Below, in pieces: positions 51,995 through 60,878 of a DNA stretch of 64,000 nt. Location of the stretch: positions 682,001-746,000 of the forward strand of contig NZ_ASWD01000002.1 in the NCBI RefSeq assembly GCF_000407485.1, read 5' to 3'. Made by a program: the position numbers and the translations under genes. Numbering within the stretch: position 1 is the first letter of the stretch; each line of letters opens with the position of its first letter. The notes beneath the pieces are model-generated. The model had not been told where the DNA came from. It worked only from the letters and a program-made list of their open reading frames with translations, and searched no databases. This DNA is from Enterococcus pallens ATCC BAA-351 (GTDB lineage Bacteria; Bacillota; Bacilli; Lactobacillales; Enterococcaceae).

Positions 51995-52756
51995 ATGACT
52001 ATTAAAGTATATATCGCTGAAGACAACTTTGAGCAACGTAAACAAATTAAGCAGGCTGTAAAAAACTATCAGCTGTTTTCGGACTGGGAGCTGGAAATTG
52101 CCAGTACCGTTTCTACTGGTGAGGAGCTGTTAGCAAGTATTGATCGTGAAAATCAATGGAATATCTATTTTCTGGACATTAACTTAGCCAATGATACTCG
52201 ACTGAATAATGGCTTTATTGTGGCGCAGGAGATTCGCAACTTTGACCCCTTTGGCTTTATCGTCTTTATCACTGTCCGATCTGAGCTCAGCTTCCTTACC
52301 TTCCAATACCGCGTGCAGGCGTTGGATTTTATCATTAAGGAACCCACCATTAATATTCAGGAACGTGTTCATGCCTGTTTGAAAACAGTGGAGCAGCGTT
52401 TAAGCATCTTATCAACGGGGCAGACCATCAAACTAAATACAGGAAGTGAGATTACCTCCTTTATTGTGGAGGATATTCTTTATATTTCTGCCAATAAGGG
52501 CCACGTGCTTTCTCTGCATACGAAGCAAAAAGAGTATCAAATCTATCAGGAAACCTTAAACCACCTCCAGGAGCAGCTGGAGGATCAGTTTATTCGCTGC
52601 CATCGCAGCTTTTTGATTAATACAAAATATATTAACCAAATCTCCCGTGATTTCAGCAACTTGGAGCTGGAGAATGGCACAATCATTCCCGTGTCGGTTC
52701 GCAAACGTAATTCCTTAAGAACGCTGCAGTCAAAATATGCTTCAGCGAAATTCTAG
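51995..52756 (+). CDS. AgrA/ComE-type response regulator (REC + LytTR)
   Basis: A 253-residue regulator. The receiver domain (1-130) has the acidic start YIAEDN and phosphoacceptor Asp61 in IYFLDINLA. The C-terminal LytTR domain (about 145-250) includes FIRCHRSFLINTKYI and IPVSVRKR. Members usually work with a membrane histidine kinase and a peptide pheromone gene, but neither is adjacent. AAAGGGAG precedes the ATG. Confidence 0.92.
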   Translation: MTIKVYIAEDNFEQRKQIKQAVKNYQLFSDWELEIASTVSTGEELLASIDRENQWNIYFLDINLANDTRLNNGFIVAQEIRNFDPFGFIVFITVRSELSFLTFQYRVQALDFIIKEPTINIQERVHACLKTVEQRLSILSTGQTIKLNTGSEITSFIVEDILYISANKGHVLSLHTKQKEYQIYQETLNHLQEQLEDQFIRCHRSFLINTKYINQISRDFSNLELENGTIIPVSVRKRNSLRTLQSKYASAKF

Positions 52757-52861
52757 CCATTGCTTGATTCAAATAAGGACGGATACCTTCTTCCTACAAG
52801 AAAAGGTCTCCGTCCTTTTTCAACTGGATAGTCGACGCTTGTCTCTAATGAAAGACAAAAC

Positions 52862-52913
52862 AAAAAAGATTGCCGAGCTTCTTATAATAGAAGAAACTCG
52901 GACAATCTTTTTT
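52862..52913. terminator. Bidirectional terminator after the LytTR gene
   Basis: Long imperfect stem AAAAAAGATTGCCGAG ... CTCGGACAATCTTTTTT between convergent genes. Confidence 0.9.
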
Positions 52914-52921
52914 ATTCGTTG

Positions 52922-53974
52922 CTATTCAAGTGGTTCGCCACCGTTAAAGGGACCACTAACAACCACTTTCCCCAGCATGTGACCCCCTTCAACATCTTTG
53001 GTCGCCTGCTTCAAATTAGTTGCATTAATACCATCTGCATACACCTTGCTCAAAGTAGTAATCAGTTTGCCCTCATCAGCTAACTTAGCAATTAACTCCA
53101 AGGCTTGACCTTGCGTTTCAACCGCATAGTCATGGTCGGTTTTGGCAAACATATACTCCCAGTCAAAGCTGACAGATAAGTTTTTCCATTCACTTATATC
53201 AATGGGTTCCTGAATCCCCACAATGGTTCCTACATGACCAAACGGCTTCACCATGTATTTGATTTGATCCAGGTAGCGAGTAATATCAAACAGCACAGCA
53301 ATATAATTTACTTCATGAACCCCTAAAGCTCTCAGGCTGGCCTTTAAATCCTCATGATAATCAAGGGGATGATCCACCCCTACTTTTTCCAGCCATTCAA
53401 AATTCTTCGGACTAGCTGTTGCGTAAATTTCCAATCCGGCCCAGTGTGCCAGCTGATTCAAGATCGAGCCGACACCGCCAGCACCATTGATTACTAGAAT
53501 GCTTTTGCCTTGATTGGCCTTCTCTTCTGGAATCAAACCGAATTTTTCAAACAATAATTCGTAAGCTGTTAATGCAGTCAAGGGCAATGCTGCAGCTTCT
53601 TCATCCGACAGCTTTTCAGGTGCCAAAGCAACAATTCGTTCATTTACTGCTTGATACTCCTGATTGCTTCCGGCACGTGTAGTGGTGCCCGCATAAAAGA
53701 CTCGGTCGCCAACCCTAAATTTCTCAACTTCTTTTCCGACAGCAACCACTTCACCGACAGCATCAAAGCCTAAAACACGCAGGGCGTTTCTTTTAAGGGT
53801 GCCTTGGCGTAATTTCGTATCTACTGGATTAACCGATACGGCTTTTACCTTTACTAGTAAATCACGAGAACCGGGGGTTGGTATTAATTCTTTTTCATCA
53901 ATAAAGCTTTGAGGATCGTCAATTGGCAGTCCTTCGAAAAAACCAATTGCATGCATAAATTTGTTCTCTGACAT
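52922..53974 (-). CDS. Zinc-independent quinone oxidoreductase / MDR alcohol dehydrogenase-like protein
   Basis: A 350-residue medium-chain dehydrogenase/reductase. It has the GroES-like N-terminal half (VSVNPVDTKLRQG, VGDRVFYAG) and the NADPH-binding loop NGAGGVGSILNQLA. The catalytic and structural zinc ligands of true alcohol dehydrogenases are missing, as in quinone oxidoreductases. AAGGAGG precedes the ATG. A nitroreductase gene follows upstream on the same strand, so both may handle quinones or electrophiles. Confidence 0.88.
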   Translation of the reverse strand: MSENKFMHAIGFFEGLPIDDPQSFIDEKELIPTPGSRDLLVKVKAVSVNPVDTKLRQGTLKRNALRVLGFDAVGEVVAVGKEVEKFRVGDRVFYAGTTTRAGSNQEYQAVNERIVALAPEKLSDEEAAALPLTALTAYELLFEKFGLIPEEKANQGKSILVINGAGGVGSILNQLAHWAGLEIYATASPKNFEWLEKVGVDHPLDYHEDLKASLRALGVHEVNYIAVLFDITRYLDQIKYMVKPFGHVGTIVGIQEPIDISEWKNLSVSFDWEYMFAKTDHDYAVETQGQALELIAKLADEGKLITTLSKVYADGINATNLKQATKDVEGGHMLGKVVVSGPFNGGEPLE

Positions 53975-54076
53975 TTGAATTCCTCCTTATTTTCCCCAGC
54001 GCAAAGCAGCAGCCTTACGTTGAGCAGCTACCTTGATTATGGAACAAAGCCTCTAATTTACAAAACGTTCTGCTTT

Positions 54077-54745
54077 CTATTTAATGACATCATAAATTTC
54101 TGACAGCTTTTGACGCTTCTTCTCCGGAACAGCTTGCTCTCGGTAGCCAAAGCCGGCCATGTAAGCCACGCCGAATTCTGCTGGATCAATGATTCCTTGA
54201 TCGGTTAAGTAATCCTCCACGGCGGCCTGATTGAAGCCTTCAATCGGTACACTATCGATTCCTAAGTAAGCAGCCGTCGTCATCATATTGGCTAAAGGAA
54301 TATACGTCTGTTTCGCTGCCCAGTCAAACAGCGAACGTTCATCAGTTAAATGAAAATCCTCTTTTTGAAAATTGTTGAAGAAGATTGTTTGGGGCGACGT
54401 TTCAGAATAAGGCACCCCAAAGACGTCCTCTACCATATGCTTGACATGGGCACTGTCGCCGGTTACATGCTTCCGAGCTAACCCAATCAGAAAATGACTG
54501 GCTCCGTTCAGACTATTCCGGGCTCCCCAGGCAATATCCTGCAAGTCATCCTTTACCTGCTGGCTTTCAATTAGTAAAAATTTCCAAGGCTCGTAGCCAA
54601 ACGAACTAGGGGACAGCCTAGCAGCCTCCATAATCGTCAGCCAGTCTTCCGCTGAAATTCGCTTGGCAGCATCAAACTTTTTAGTCGCAAACCGCTTTTT
54701 ATGAATAGCTACTATTTCGTTACGTAGCTTTACTTGATCAGTCAT
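54077..54745 (-). CDS. NAD(P)H-dependent nitroreductase family protein
   Basis: A 222-residue FMN enzyme of the NfsB-like family. It shows the N-terminal FMN-binding RFATKKFD and the SPSSFGYEPWKFLLIE segment, plus the C-terminal FGYREQAVPEKKRQ phosphate-binding tail. It likely reduces quinones or nitro compounds. AGAAGGAG precedes the ATG. Confidence 0.92.
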   Translation of the reverse strand: MTDQVKLRNEIVAIHKKRFATKKFDAAKRISAEDWLTIMEAARLSPSSFGYEPWKFLLIESQQVKDDLQDIAWGARNSLNGASHFLIGLARKHVTGDSAHVKHMVEDVFGVPYSETSPQTIFFNNFQKEDFHLTDERSLFDWAAKQTYIPLANMMTTAAYLGIDSVPIEGFNQAAVEDYLTDQGIIDPAEFGVAYMAGFGYREQAVPEKKRQKLSEIYDVIK

Positions 54746-54939
54746 GAGTCATTCTCCTTCTATTATATAGCTTTATCTGGTTGAGGATCGGCTACCATTC
54801 AGCAGCATTCGAATAATTCAGCTTGGGCAGAGCCTTTGCCGTCAAAGGTACGCGATAAAAAACTACCGTTATCTTTCCTCAACGACACTAGACTAAACCC
54901 TCACAACTAAAATGTAAATGAGAGAATTTTTTATACCAC

Positions 54940-55599
54940 TTATTCCTGCTGCAGCTCAAAATTATTTAATACACCTTTTTCCCAAGCCTCCGGTGATTTC
55001 AAATAAATTTGACCATAATCCACCAGCCAGCCGTGAAGATTTTGAGCCTGCTCATTGGTAAAATCAGCCGGCAGCTGAATCATCCCCTGCAGCTTAGCAT
55101 AGGTGAGTGTTTCTTCGATTCCTAAACACTTAAAAATCCGTTGAGCATACTTGTCGGCAATAAAAGCTACCTTATTCAACACAAATACCAGCAAGACATC
55201 CGCTGTTTCTTGGCCAATCCCCCGAATAGCCAGCAGCTCTTCCCGCAAGGAGTGGACATCCTTCTTTTCCAAAGCTTCAATATCAAAGCCATAACCTTGA
55301 AACCAATTAAAGACGTCCTTTATCGTTCGTGATTTATTTTTGTAGAAGCCGCTGGGTCGAATCAGCTCCTGCAGCTCCAGCTGGTCAATTGCGGCCAGTG
55401 CCTTCGGATCAAAGCCGATGCTTTCTTTAATATTCGTTAAGGAATAATCGACGTTTTTCCAATTGGTATTTTGAACCAAAATGGCACCTACCACAATTTC
55501 CCATGGATTTTCCGTATTCCACCAAATAGAATGGTCCATTGCTTCACTTAATACTTCATATAATGCCTTCAGATTGGTGATCATTTTTTTCTCCTTCAT
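54940..55599 (-). CDS. Endonuclease III-like DNA glycosylase without Fe-S cluster
   Basis: A 219-residue HhH-GPD glycosylase. The helix-hairpin-helix is AIRGIGQETADVLL (124-137), and the catalytic aspartate is Asp149 in FIADKYAQR. At the position of the EndoIII catalytic lysine it has Glu131, and the C-terminal Cys4 iron-sulfur loop is missing. This agrees with a monofunctional 3-methyladenine glycosylase of the MagIII type. Start 55599 has GAGGGAG six bases upstream; ATG 55584, behind AAGGAG, is equally possible. Confidence 0.85.
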   Translation of the reverse strand: MKEKKMITNLKALYEVLSEAMDHSIWWNTENPWEIVVGAILVQNTNWKNVDYSLTNIKESIGFDPKALAAIDQLELQELIRPSGFYKNKSRTIKDVFNWFQGYGFDIEALEKKDVHSLREELLAIRGIGQETADVLLVFVLNKVAFIADKYAQRIFKCLGIEETLTYAKLQGMIQLPADFTNEQAQNLHGWLVDYGQIYLKSPEAWEKGVLNNFELQQE

Positions 55600-55669
55600 A
55601 AAAAACTCCCTCTCACAAACGATTATACTGCAAAAAAAAGAAACACCGTTTTATGGCGCTCCCTCCCTA

Positions 55670-56013
55670 TTAGTTGAGTAAATTTTCTTCTTCAAGATAA
55701 CCAGCGTTTTTAAGATTGAACGCTTCGCCCCAGACATAAAGTCTTTCGATTATAGGCTTTAAAGAATTACCATACTCAGTCATCCCGTAAACCACCATTA
55801 ACGGTTTCTCTTTCATGACTTAATCAATCCATCACTTTCCAGATCCTTTAGCTGTAAGGAAAGCATTCGTCTAGTGATGCCGGGAATAAACCTTTGCAAT
55901 TCACCGTCAAAAATCAAATGGTTCAAAATGACACTTTTCCAGCGACCCGATAGAACCTGCAAAACGGACTCAACAGCACAGCCCTTTTCACAATTATAAA
56001 TTTTTCTAGCCAC
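55670..56013 (-). pseudogene. HxlR-family regulator, frameshifted
   Basis: The reading frame from 56013 gives the N-terminal 66 residues of a HxlR winged helix (GCAVESVLQVLSGRWK, FIPGITRRMLSLQLKDLE) and stops at 55813. A one-base frame change at about 55815-55819 opens the other half, KEKPLMVVYGMTEYGNSLKP followed by IIERLYVWGEAF, the expected HxlR C-terminus, ending at 55670. A few residues before QRFIPG also appear to be missing relative to the family. The gene is therefore probably inactive, unless the shift is a sequencing error. Confidence 0.75.
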
Positions 56014-56348
56014 AATGGATTCGCTCTCTCTTAGCTAAGTATAGCTTCATCATAAATATGTCAACTCTTTATGGCATCCGTAAAGTAAGCGACGAAGCAA
56101 GAAACTAATTTATTGCCTTTACAGACAGCTCAAATAAGCCTATAAATTAGGGGATTTTCTTTTATGCTGACCACTGGTGAACAAAATATTTGAAGATCAC
56201 CAGGAAAATATCCGTTTGCACGACAAAGAAGCTAGAAGGAAACCCTCCCATTCAGCTGAATGAACTGCTTAATCCGTTGATGCAGCTCCCGTTTACTATT
56301 GCCAAAGTAACTATTTTTATTACAGCCGTTCTAAAACAATTTCACTAG
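56014..56348. other. Intergenic region with possible decayed coding sequence
   Basis: About 335 bases. On the reverse strand, about 56236-56322, a frame of some 29 codons reads NKNSYFGNSKRELHQRIKQF and is flanked by stops, suggesting a gene remnant. There is also a seven-base inverted repeat, CTGGTGA ... TCACCAG (56173-56202). No intact gene is seen. Confidence 0.35.
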
Positions 56349-57554
56349 TTATTTCCGTTTTTTCCGTCTGCTTTTGGCTTTCTTTTTCAGGTTATATTGC
56401 TGCAGCCGCTGCTGACTTTCCTTCCTACTTAATTTGCGGCTGGATTTATTTGCGGTTTCTTCTGATGCTTGGTCTTCAGCTTCTGCGGTTGCGTCAGACA
56501 CAGGATTTGAAGTTAGCAGGTCTGTTAAGTTAAATAATTCTTCCTCTTCGCCCTCCATTTCCGACTCTTCACCTGCATTATACTCAACTAAATGCGCCAA
56601 TCCTACTACGTCCTTGATTTGTTTACCCTGCAACACAGCCACCATTGCCAGCTTAGCCAATTCTTCTTCCGAAACAGAGCTACGATCAAAGCCTTCCAAT
56701 AAATAGGCCTCCATATCTGCTGCGTTTTCTGCTGCAGGAGCAGTTGCGCTTTGTTGAGGAGCAGTTGGTTCCCCTGTCTCCGTTTGAGCTGCTGCTTGCT
56801 GAGAAGGGATTGTTGGGTTGGCCTCTTCTGAAGTCGCGGTCGCTTCTTCTTGAACACTCGCTGCTTGAGTGCGAACAGGCAGCAATCGGCCTGGTAGTTG
56901 CTGTAAGAAGTTCACTTCCTCTTCCTTGCGCGTATCAAAACCAGAATGATAGATCATGAAGTCAGCATAAATTGGCTCTGCGAAACGACGGACGCCATCC
57001 TTTTTAAAAATATCCAGCGTGCTGAGAATCGATAACAGCTGATAATGTTCCTCCTTGGTAATCTCAGGATTCACATTGCTAAGACTCCAGCTGTGTCTTT
57101 TGCCAGCTCCATCCTTAAAGTAAGAGATCATACTGGTTCGGCGCTCAACCTCGTGAGCCCCAGAATTTAATTTAGGACGTAAATGCTCTAAGTAGGTGCT
57201 GGTGCTTTTCGTTACTTGCTGAAACTCGTCTTCATTAGCAAACAAACGGCTTTTCACCGTTTCCCACTCTTCACTGGTGAAAAAATCGCGGAAATAAATA
57301 CAGGTAAGCGGCATTGAACGAACCTGATCATTGGTTAAATACAGATCACGAATTAAATCTTTGCCCACAGTAGAAAAATCGCCGCAGCTTAACCCATTAC
57401 GTACCATGACAGCGATAGCACATTGTATTACGTAAGTCGCGTCTTTAGTCGCGTTAAAAAAATCATTAAAGCGTTTATCTAAATTCGTGGCACCCATTCT
57501 AAAAATCTGTGTCATCCCCAAGTCTATTCTTCCCGAACCTTTTCTTACCATCAT
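56349..57554 (-). CDS. Uncharacterised protein with low-complexity acidic/Ala-rich C-terminal half
   Basis: A 401-residue protein I do not recognise. Residues about 1-225 look globular and mostly helical, with several aromatic clusters (CIYFRDFFTSEEWETVKSRL). Residues about 230-285 are Ala/Glu/Gln/Thr-rich and probably disordered. A second short folded segment lies about 285-345 (DMEAYLLEGFDRSSVSEEEL), followed by an acidic stretch, and the last 35 residues are highly basic (ending KKKAKSRRKKRK), which suggests nucleic acid or membrane-surface binding. No signal peptide or membrane helix. GGGGAG precedes two ATGs. It stands alone, next to the WxL operon. Confidence 0.7.
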   Translation of the reverse strand: MMVRKGSGRIDLGMTQIFRMGATNLDKRFNDFFNATKDATYVIQCAIAVMVRNGLSCGDFSTVGKDLIRDLYLTNDQVRSMPLTCIYFRDFFTSEEWETVKSRLFANEDEFQQVTKSTSTYLEHLRPKLNSGAHEVERRTSMISYFKDGAGKRHSWSLSNVNPEITKEEHYQLLSILSTLDIFKKDGVRRFAEPIYADFMIYHSGFDTRKEEEVNFLQQLPGRLLPVRTQAASVQEEATATSEEANPTIPSQQAAAQTETGEPTAPQQSATAPAAENAADMEAYLLEGFDRSSVSEEELAKLAMVAVLQGKQIKDVVGLAHLVEYNAGEESEMEGEEEELFNLTDLLTSNPVSDATAEAEDQASEETANKSSRKLSRKESQQRLQQYNLKKKAKSRRKKRK

Positions 57555-57962
57555 TTTCTCCCCTTTTCAAACGTCCCTTTTGTAAATTTACTCATCTCTT
57601 TATCTTCGCTTAGAAGCCCCTTTGGAAATCTGTTCCTGCAGTGCTCCAACAGGCGGCTAGCTATTTCGAAGTTATTGTAATATAACCACAAGAATATATC
57701 AACAAGCGTTTTCATTTGATATTTATTGTATATAACTAAGTGTTTTAATCAAATTAACAGCGAAATCGCTACTTTATTATCCGCTTGTCTAAAATGGAGC
57801 GGACCACTTAATTAAACCTCCATTAATTTCCGATCAGAAATGTAATTCTCTTTTTTAATTTAGTTAAAAAGATTAGCGGGAAATTTTTTTAAATTTTTTT
57901 GATCTCCGAAAAAAAATGCCTATCTGCTAGTTAATTAACTAACAGATAGGCACGCCTTTTCT
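57555..57962. other. Intergenic region between the unknown gene and the WxL operon regulator
   Basis: About 400 AT-rich bases. It should contain the promoter of the unknown gene (reverse strand) and holds the terminator of the WxL operon. No gene is seen. Confidence 0.4.
57911..57951 (-). terminator. Terminator of the WxL operon
   Basis: Nearly perfect 34-base palindrome, arms GCCTATCTGTTAGTTAA and TTAACTAGCAGATAGGC, with a run of T on the reverse strand. It follows the regulator gene, so that gene is the last of the operon. Confidence 0.9.
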
Positions 57963-58634
57963 TTAGACTTGCTGATAAAACGCCTTCCAATCCAATGACT
58001 GTGAAAGCTGATACCCTTTATTCCAGAGCGTTTTGATTGCATCTGCTTCAACTCCCTCCAGCCGAAGCTTTCGGCGGATATTATTCACCATTGTTGAAAG
58101 CTGGACTAAGCGCGAATTGCTGGGCTTTTCGTTCCACAAATGCCAGCACAAATCCGGACGTGTCATAAAAAAGTCCTCCTGCTCCAGCAGTGTGCAAATA
58201 ATCCGGTACTCAATTTTTGAAAATTTTATTTTCCGCGAGACCGTTGACTTGGCAACAGTCTTAGTGAGGGGCGTAGGATTGGCGCGAATAATTTCATCTA
58301 ATGATTCCCGCAGCTTTTCGATCGTCACCGTGTAATCCAGCCAACCGGCAATCCCTTGTTCCACCCAGTCCGCTTTTTCCTCAGTTGAAAGCCGCTCAAC
58401 TGACTTGCGGATAACCACTATATTTTGGTCTTTGATTCCTGAAAGAAGCTTACTCACGTCCTGATCCGGAATCGTTTCGCTAAATAAAAGGATATCGAAA
58501 TAAGTAATCAGCTCACTAGGCAATTCCTCTAACAGGCACTTTGAACAATATACTTCATGACTTAGTACCAGAAGCTTATCCTGAAAGCTTTGTTCTGCAT
58601 AAACATTGTTCGTTAATACTACTATTTTTTTCAT
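57963..58634 (-). CDS. Winged-helix regulator with receiver-like N-terminus
   Basis: A 223-residue protein. The C-terminal 90 residues are an OmpR/PhoB-type winged helix (FSKIEYRIICTLLEQEDFFMTRPDL, MVNNIRRKLRLEG, LWNKGYQL). The N-terminal 120 residues resemble a receiver fold, but the position of the phospho-aspartate reads ILLFSE, so phosphorylation is unlikely. It lies 24 bases after the DUF916 gene and probably controls the surface operon without a kinase. Confidence 0.8.
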   Translation of the reverse strand: MKKIVVLTNNVYAEQSFQDKLLVLSHEVYCSKCLLEELPSELITYFDILLFSETIPDQDVSKLLSGIKDQNIVVIRKSVERLSTEEKADWVEQGIAGWLDYTVTIEKLRESLDEIIRANPTPLTKTVAKSTVSRKIKFSKIEYRIICTLLEQEDFFMTRPDLCWHLWNEKPSNSRLVQLSTMVNNIRRKLRLEGVEADAIKTLWNKGYQLSQSLDWKAFYQQV

Positions 58635-58658
58635 GCCCGTCTCACTCCTTACCGTTCT

Positions 58659-59744
58659 TTATTCTTTGTTCTTATCGTTCTGATTCAGCTGTTTTAATAG
58701 CGCCTTTTGCTGTTTGTTCTTACGAATTAAGTAAACAGCAGCTAGCGCAAACACAGCAGCTAAAGCCGCAAGAACAATAATCATTGTGTAGTCCTCAGGC
58801 TCAACATCCGGATCCGCTTCATTAAATTTATTGGCCTGCTCCCGAGTCACTGTAAATGCTTCTTTAATCGGCCACTCGTTATTTCCTGAGGTAATCGATC
58901 CCGTCAAAACATAGTCCCCTGCCTCATACTGTTTTCCCTGCATCGGCACATACAAGTCAAAAATCGTATTGGGGGCAAATTGCATTTTTTCTTTCTTGAC
59001 CTCAGCAATGGTTTCATCTGAACCCGCCCGCGTTATCTTCGCTTTAAAAACTGCCTGGTTAATGTATGTAGGAGAACTATTGCGAGTCTTCAACGAAACA
59101 GCATTACGAGCATTCAATTGATTAGCTTCAGCACCTTCATAAACTACTTCAGGAGTAACTAAATTGTCATTATTTCTCAGCAACAATGCGATTTGATAAC
59201 CAAACAGGTTCCTTAAATTGGTAGAAGTTCCCTCTTCAACAGCGTTCTTATCGCTCTTTTCTTCTGTATACTTTTGCGACAAATAAATACCGCCGGCAAT
59301 GACACCTGTTACTTCTTCAGCCGGCATTTGAATCGTCATTTTCAGCTCTCGTTCTTCTTGCGGCGCCAAAGCAACTTCATCGGACTCCAGCTTTACAATC
59401 TCTTCAATGTTCGTCTGCAGAGACTTGTCATAAATCCGTTCCTTGTTGTTAAAATTCGAATATTCTACTACCCCATCAGAATTCGTCATAGCTGCATTGA
59501 TTTTGGGAAGAATGATGACTTCTTCGTCGGTATTATTCTTTAACGTTACTGAGATTTCCTGCGTTTGACCAACCGACATCAGAAGATCAAAATACGTAAC
59601 TTCGGGATTGTGCTGATTTTCTGGTATATTGGCCTTCACATTAAACTTCAGCCCATTTGATGCTTCAGCGGCTGGTGACCAGATTAGACTGCAAACCAAT
59701 AAACCAATTGTCATAAAAACAAGCGTCGCCTTTTTGACTTTCAT
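58659..59744 (-). CDS. DUF916/DUF3324 cell-surface protein of WxL loci
   Basis: A 361-residue membrane-anchored protein. It has a signal peptide (1-28), a DUF916 domain (about 30-150, with NIPENQHNPEVTYFDL and VTLKNNTDEE), a DUF3324 domain (about 160-300), and a C-terminal helix (about 325-345) with a basic tail. DUF916 binds peptidoglycan and DUF3324 contacts WxL proteins, so the protein is the membrane hub of a WxL complex. It is separated from the WxL gene by a terminator-like hairpin. Confidence 0.93.
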   Translation of the reverse strand: MKVKKATLVFMTIGLLVCSLIWSPAAEASNGLKFNVKANIPENQHNPEVTYFDLLMSVGQTQEISVTLKNNTDEEVIILPKINAAMTNSDGVVEYSNFNNKERIYDKSLQTNIEEIVKLESDEVALAPQEERELKMTIQMPAEEVTGVIAGGIYLSQKYTEEKSDKNAVEEGTSTNLRNLFGYQIALLLRNNDNLVTPEVVYEGAEANQLNARNAVSLKTRNSSPTYINQAVFKAKITRAGSDETIAEVKKEKMQFAPNTIFDLYVPMQGKQYEAGDYVLTGSITSGNNEWPIKEAFTVTREQANKFNEADPDVEPEDYTMIIVLAALAAVFALAAVYLIRKNKQQKALLKQLNQNDKNKE

Positions 59745-59771
59745 GTTTCACCCTCGTCTCTGCCTTTTTTC

Positions 59772-59819
59772 GTAAAAACAGGCCCAAACATTGACCTGAA
59801 AAACGGAAATGTTTGAGCC
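59772..59819 (-). terminator. Internal terminator between WxL and DUF916 genes
   Basis: Stem GGCTCAAACATT ... AATGTTTGGGCC (one wobble) with a T-rich tail on the reverse strand. It is likely partial, leaving more message for the upstream surface genes than for DUF916 and the regulator. Confidence 0.7.
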
Positions 59820-59839
59820 ATTTTTGTCTACTTTTACCA

Positions 59840-60481
59840 TTAAACTCCTGGTGTGTTGGAAGTAGTCCAAACAATGTCAGATGTGTACGTAACATTGGTT
59901 TTAGGTGCATTAGCTGGAACGGTCAAGCTGAATTTAGTCAGGTCTAAACTAACAAATTTAGCATTGGTATCTGTAGCTTTGGCAGCTAGAACCACTTTAT
60001 CTGACCCTACAGCAACATCTAATTTACCACTTGAAAATCCGTTCGCACCCGTTACATTGGTAACTAATGATGGATCTCCGTAAATGCTTAGAGTTGAACC
60101 AGTCAGAACATCTGAACCATTAGCAAATTGTGCTGTTTGTTGAACATTTACTGTCCATCCATGCGTACTAGAGCTGCGGTTATCTGTTACTTCTACTTTA
60201 CCCGTTGTCAGGTTAGCAGCACTTGCATTCTCAGTATCTGTACCATCATCTGTTGCATAGAATGTTTGCTCGATATCATTCCGGATTGCATGCGTACCGA
60301 AATTTAAGCTGTCTGGTAATTTGGCTCCGTCAATGACTACATCCCCTTCAGTATAAGTAACTGTACCTTGGGTTGTTTTGGTTGTTACTGGCGCTGCACT
60401 AACAGATTGTGTTCCCACACTTAATGTAACCAACGAAATCCCTACAACTCCACATAAATAACCTAGTGATCTTTTCTTCAT
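59840..60481 (-). CDS. WxL-domain surface protein (small)
   Basis: A 213-residue secreted protein: signal peptide (1-29), then a domain covering nearly the whole chain, with the two WxL motifs at Trp109 (HGWTVNV) and Trp205 (IVWTTSN). It contains the FGTH ... YATDDGTDTENASAAN run also present in the large WxL protein. WxL domains attach non-covalently to peptidoglycan. AAGGAGAG precedes the ATG. Confidence 0.95.
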   Translation of the reverse strand: MKKRSLGYLCGVVGISLVTLSVGTQSVSAAPVTTKTTQGTVTYTEGDVVIDGAKLPDSLNFGTHAIRNDIEQTFYATDDGTDTENASAANLTTGKVEVTDNRSSSTHGWTVNVQQTAQFANGSDVLTGSTLSIYGDPSLVTNVTGANGFSSGKLDVAVGSDKVVLAAKATDTNAKFVSLDLTKFSLTVPANAPKTNVTYTSDIVWTTSNTPGV

Positions 60482-60493
60482 CGTTTTCTCTCC

Positions 60494-60856
60494 TTAGTTT
60501 TTTTTATAATAAAACAATAATTGTTTTACTAACTTAGTTAGGTAAAGCATGATACAAAAAGCAATGACGCCAATTCCCAGACCAACCGTTGACCATTTTA
60601 AAATGCTTCCGGTTTGAGGAAGTCTGCGGGTAGATTTCGTATCGCCGTTTCCTCCAGCTGCTGGCAGACGATTGGTCCCCGTTTGACTATCACTGGTACT
60701 GACTGGCGGCTCTTCTTCATAAAAGCCCACATTGCCTGTCATACTATTTTTGTTTTCTTCAATATTCTCAGCAGCATACCCTACAGAGGCGTTAGTCAGA
60801 AGTACAAACATGCTTAAGAATAGGCAAGCAAAGATTCTTGGCAGCCACTTTTTCAT
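60494..60856 (-). CDS. Small LPXTG-anchored surface protein of the WxL locus
   Basis: A 120-residue protein: signal peptide (1-28), short extracellular region, sortase signal LPQTG at 79-83, then a membrane helix (about 88-107) and a positively charged tail. A second LP motif (RLPAAGG) precedes it. Small LPXTG proteins of this kind are regular members of WxL operons. I start at 60856, behind GGGAG. Confidence 0.9.
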   Translation of the reverse strand: MKKWLPRIFACLFLSMFVLLTNASVGYAAENIEENKNSMTGNVGFYEEEPPVSTSDSQTGTNRLPAAGGNGDTKSTRRLPQTGSILKWSTVGLGIGVIAFCIMLYLTKLVKQLLFYYKKN

Positions 60857-60878
60857 TTGCTGTTCTCCCTTCCTCCGT

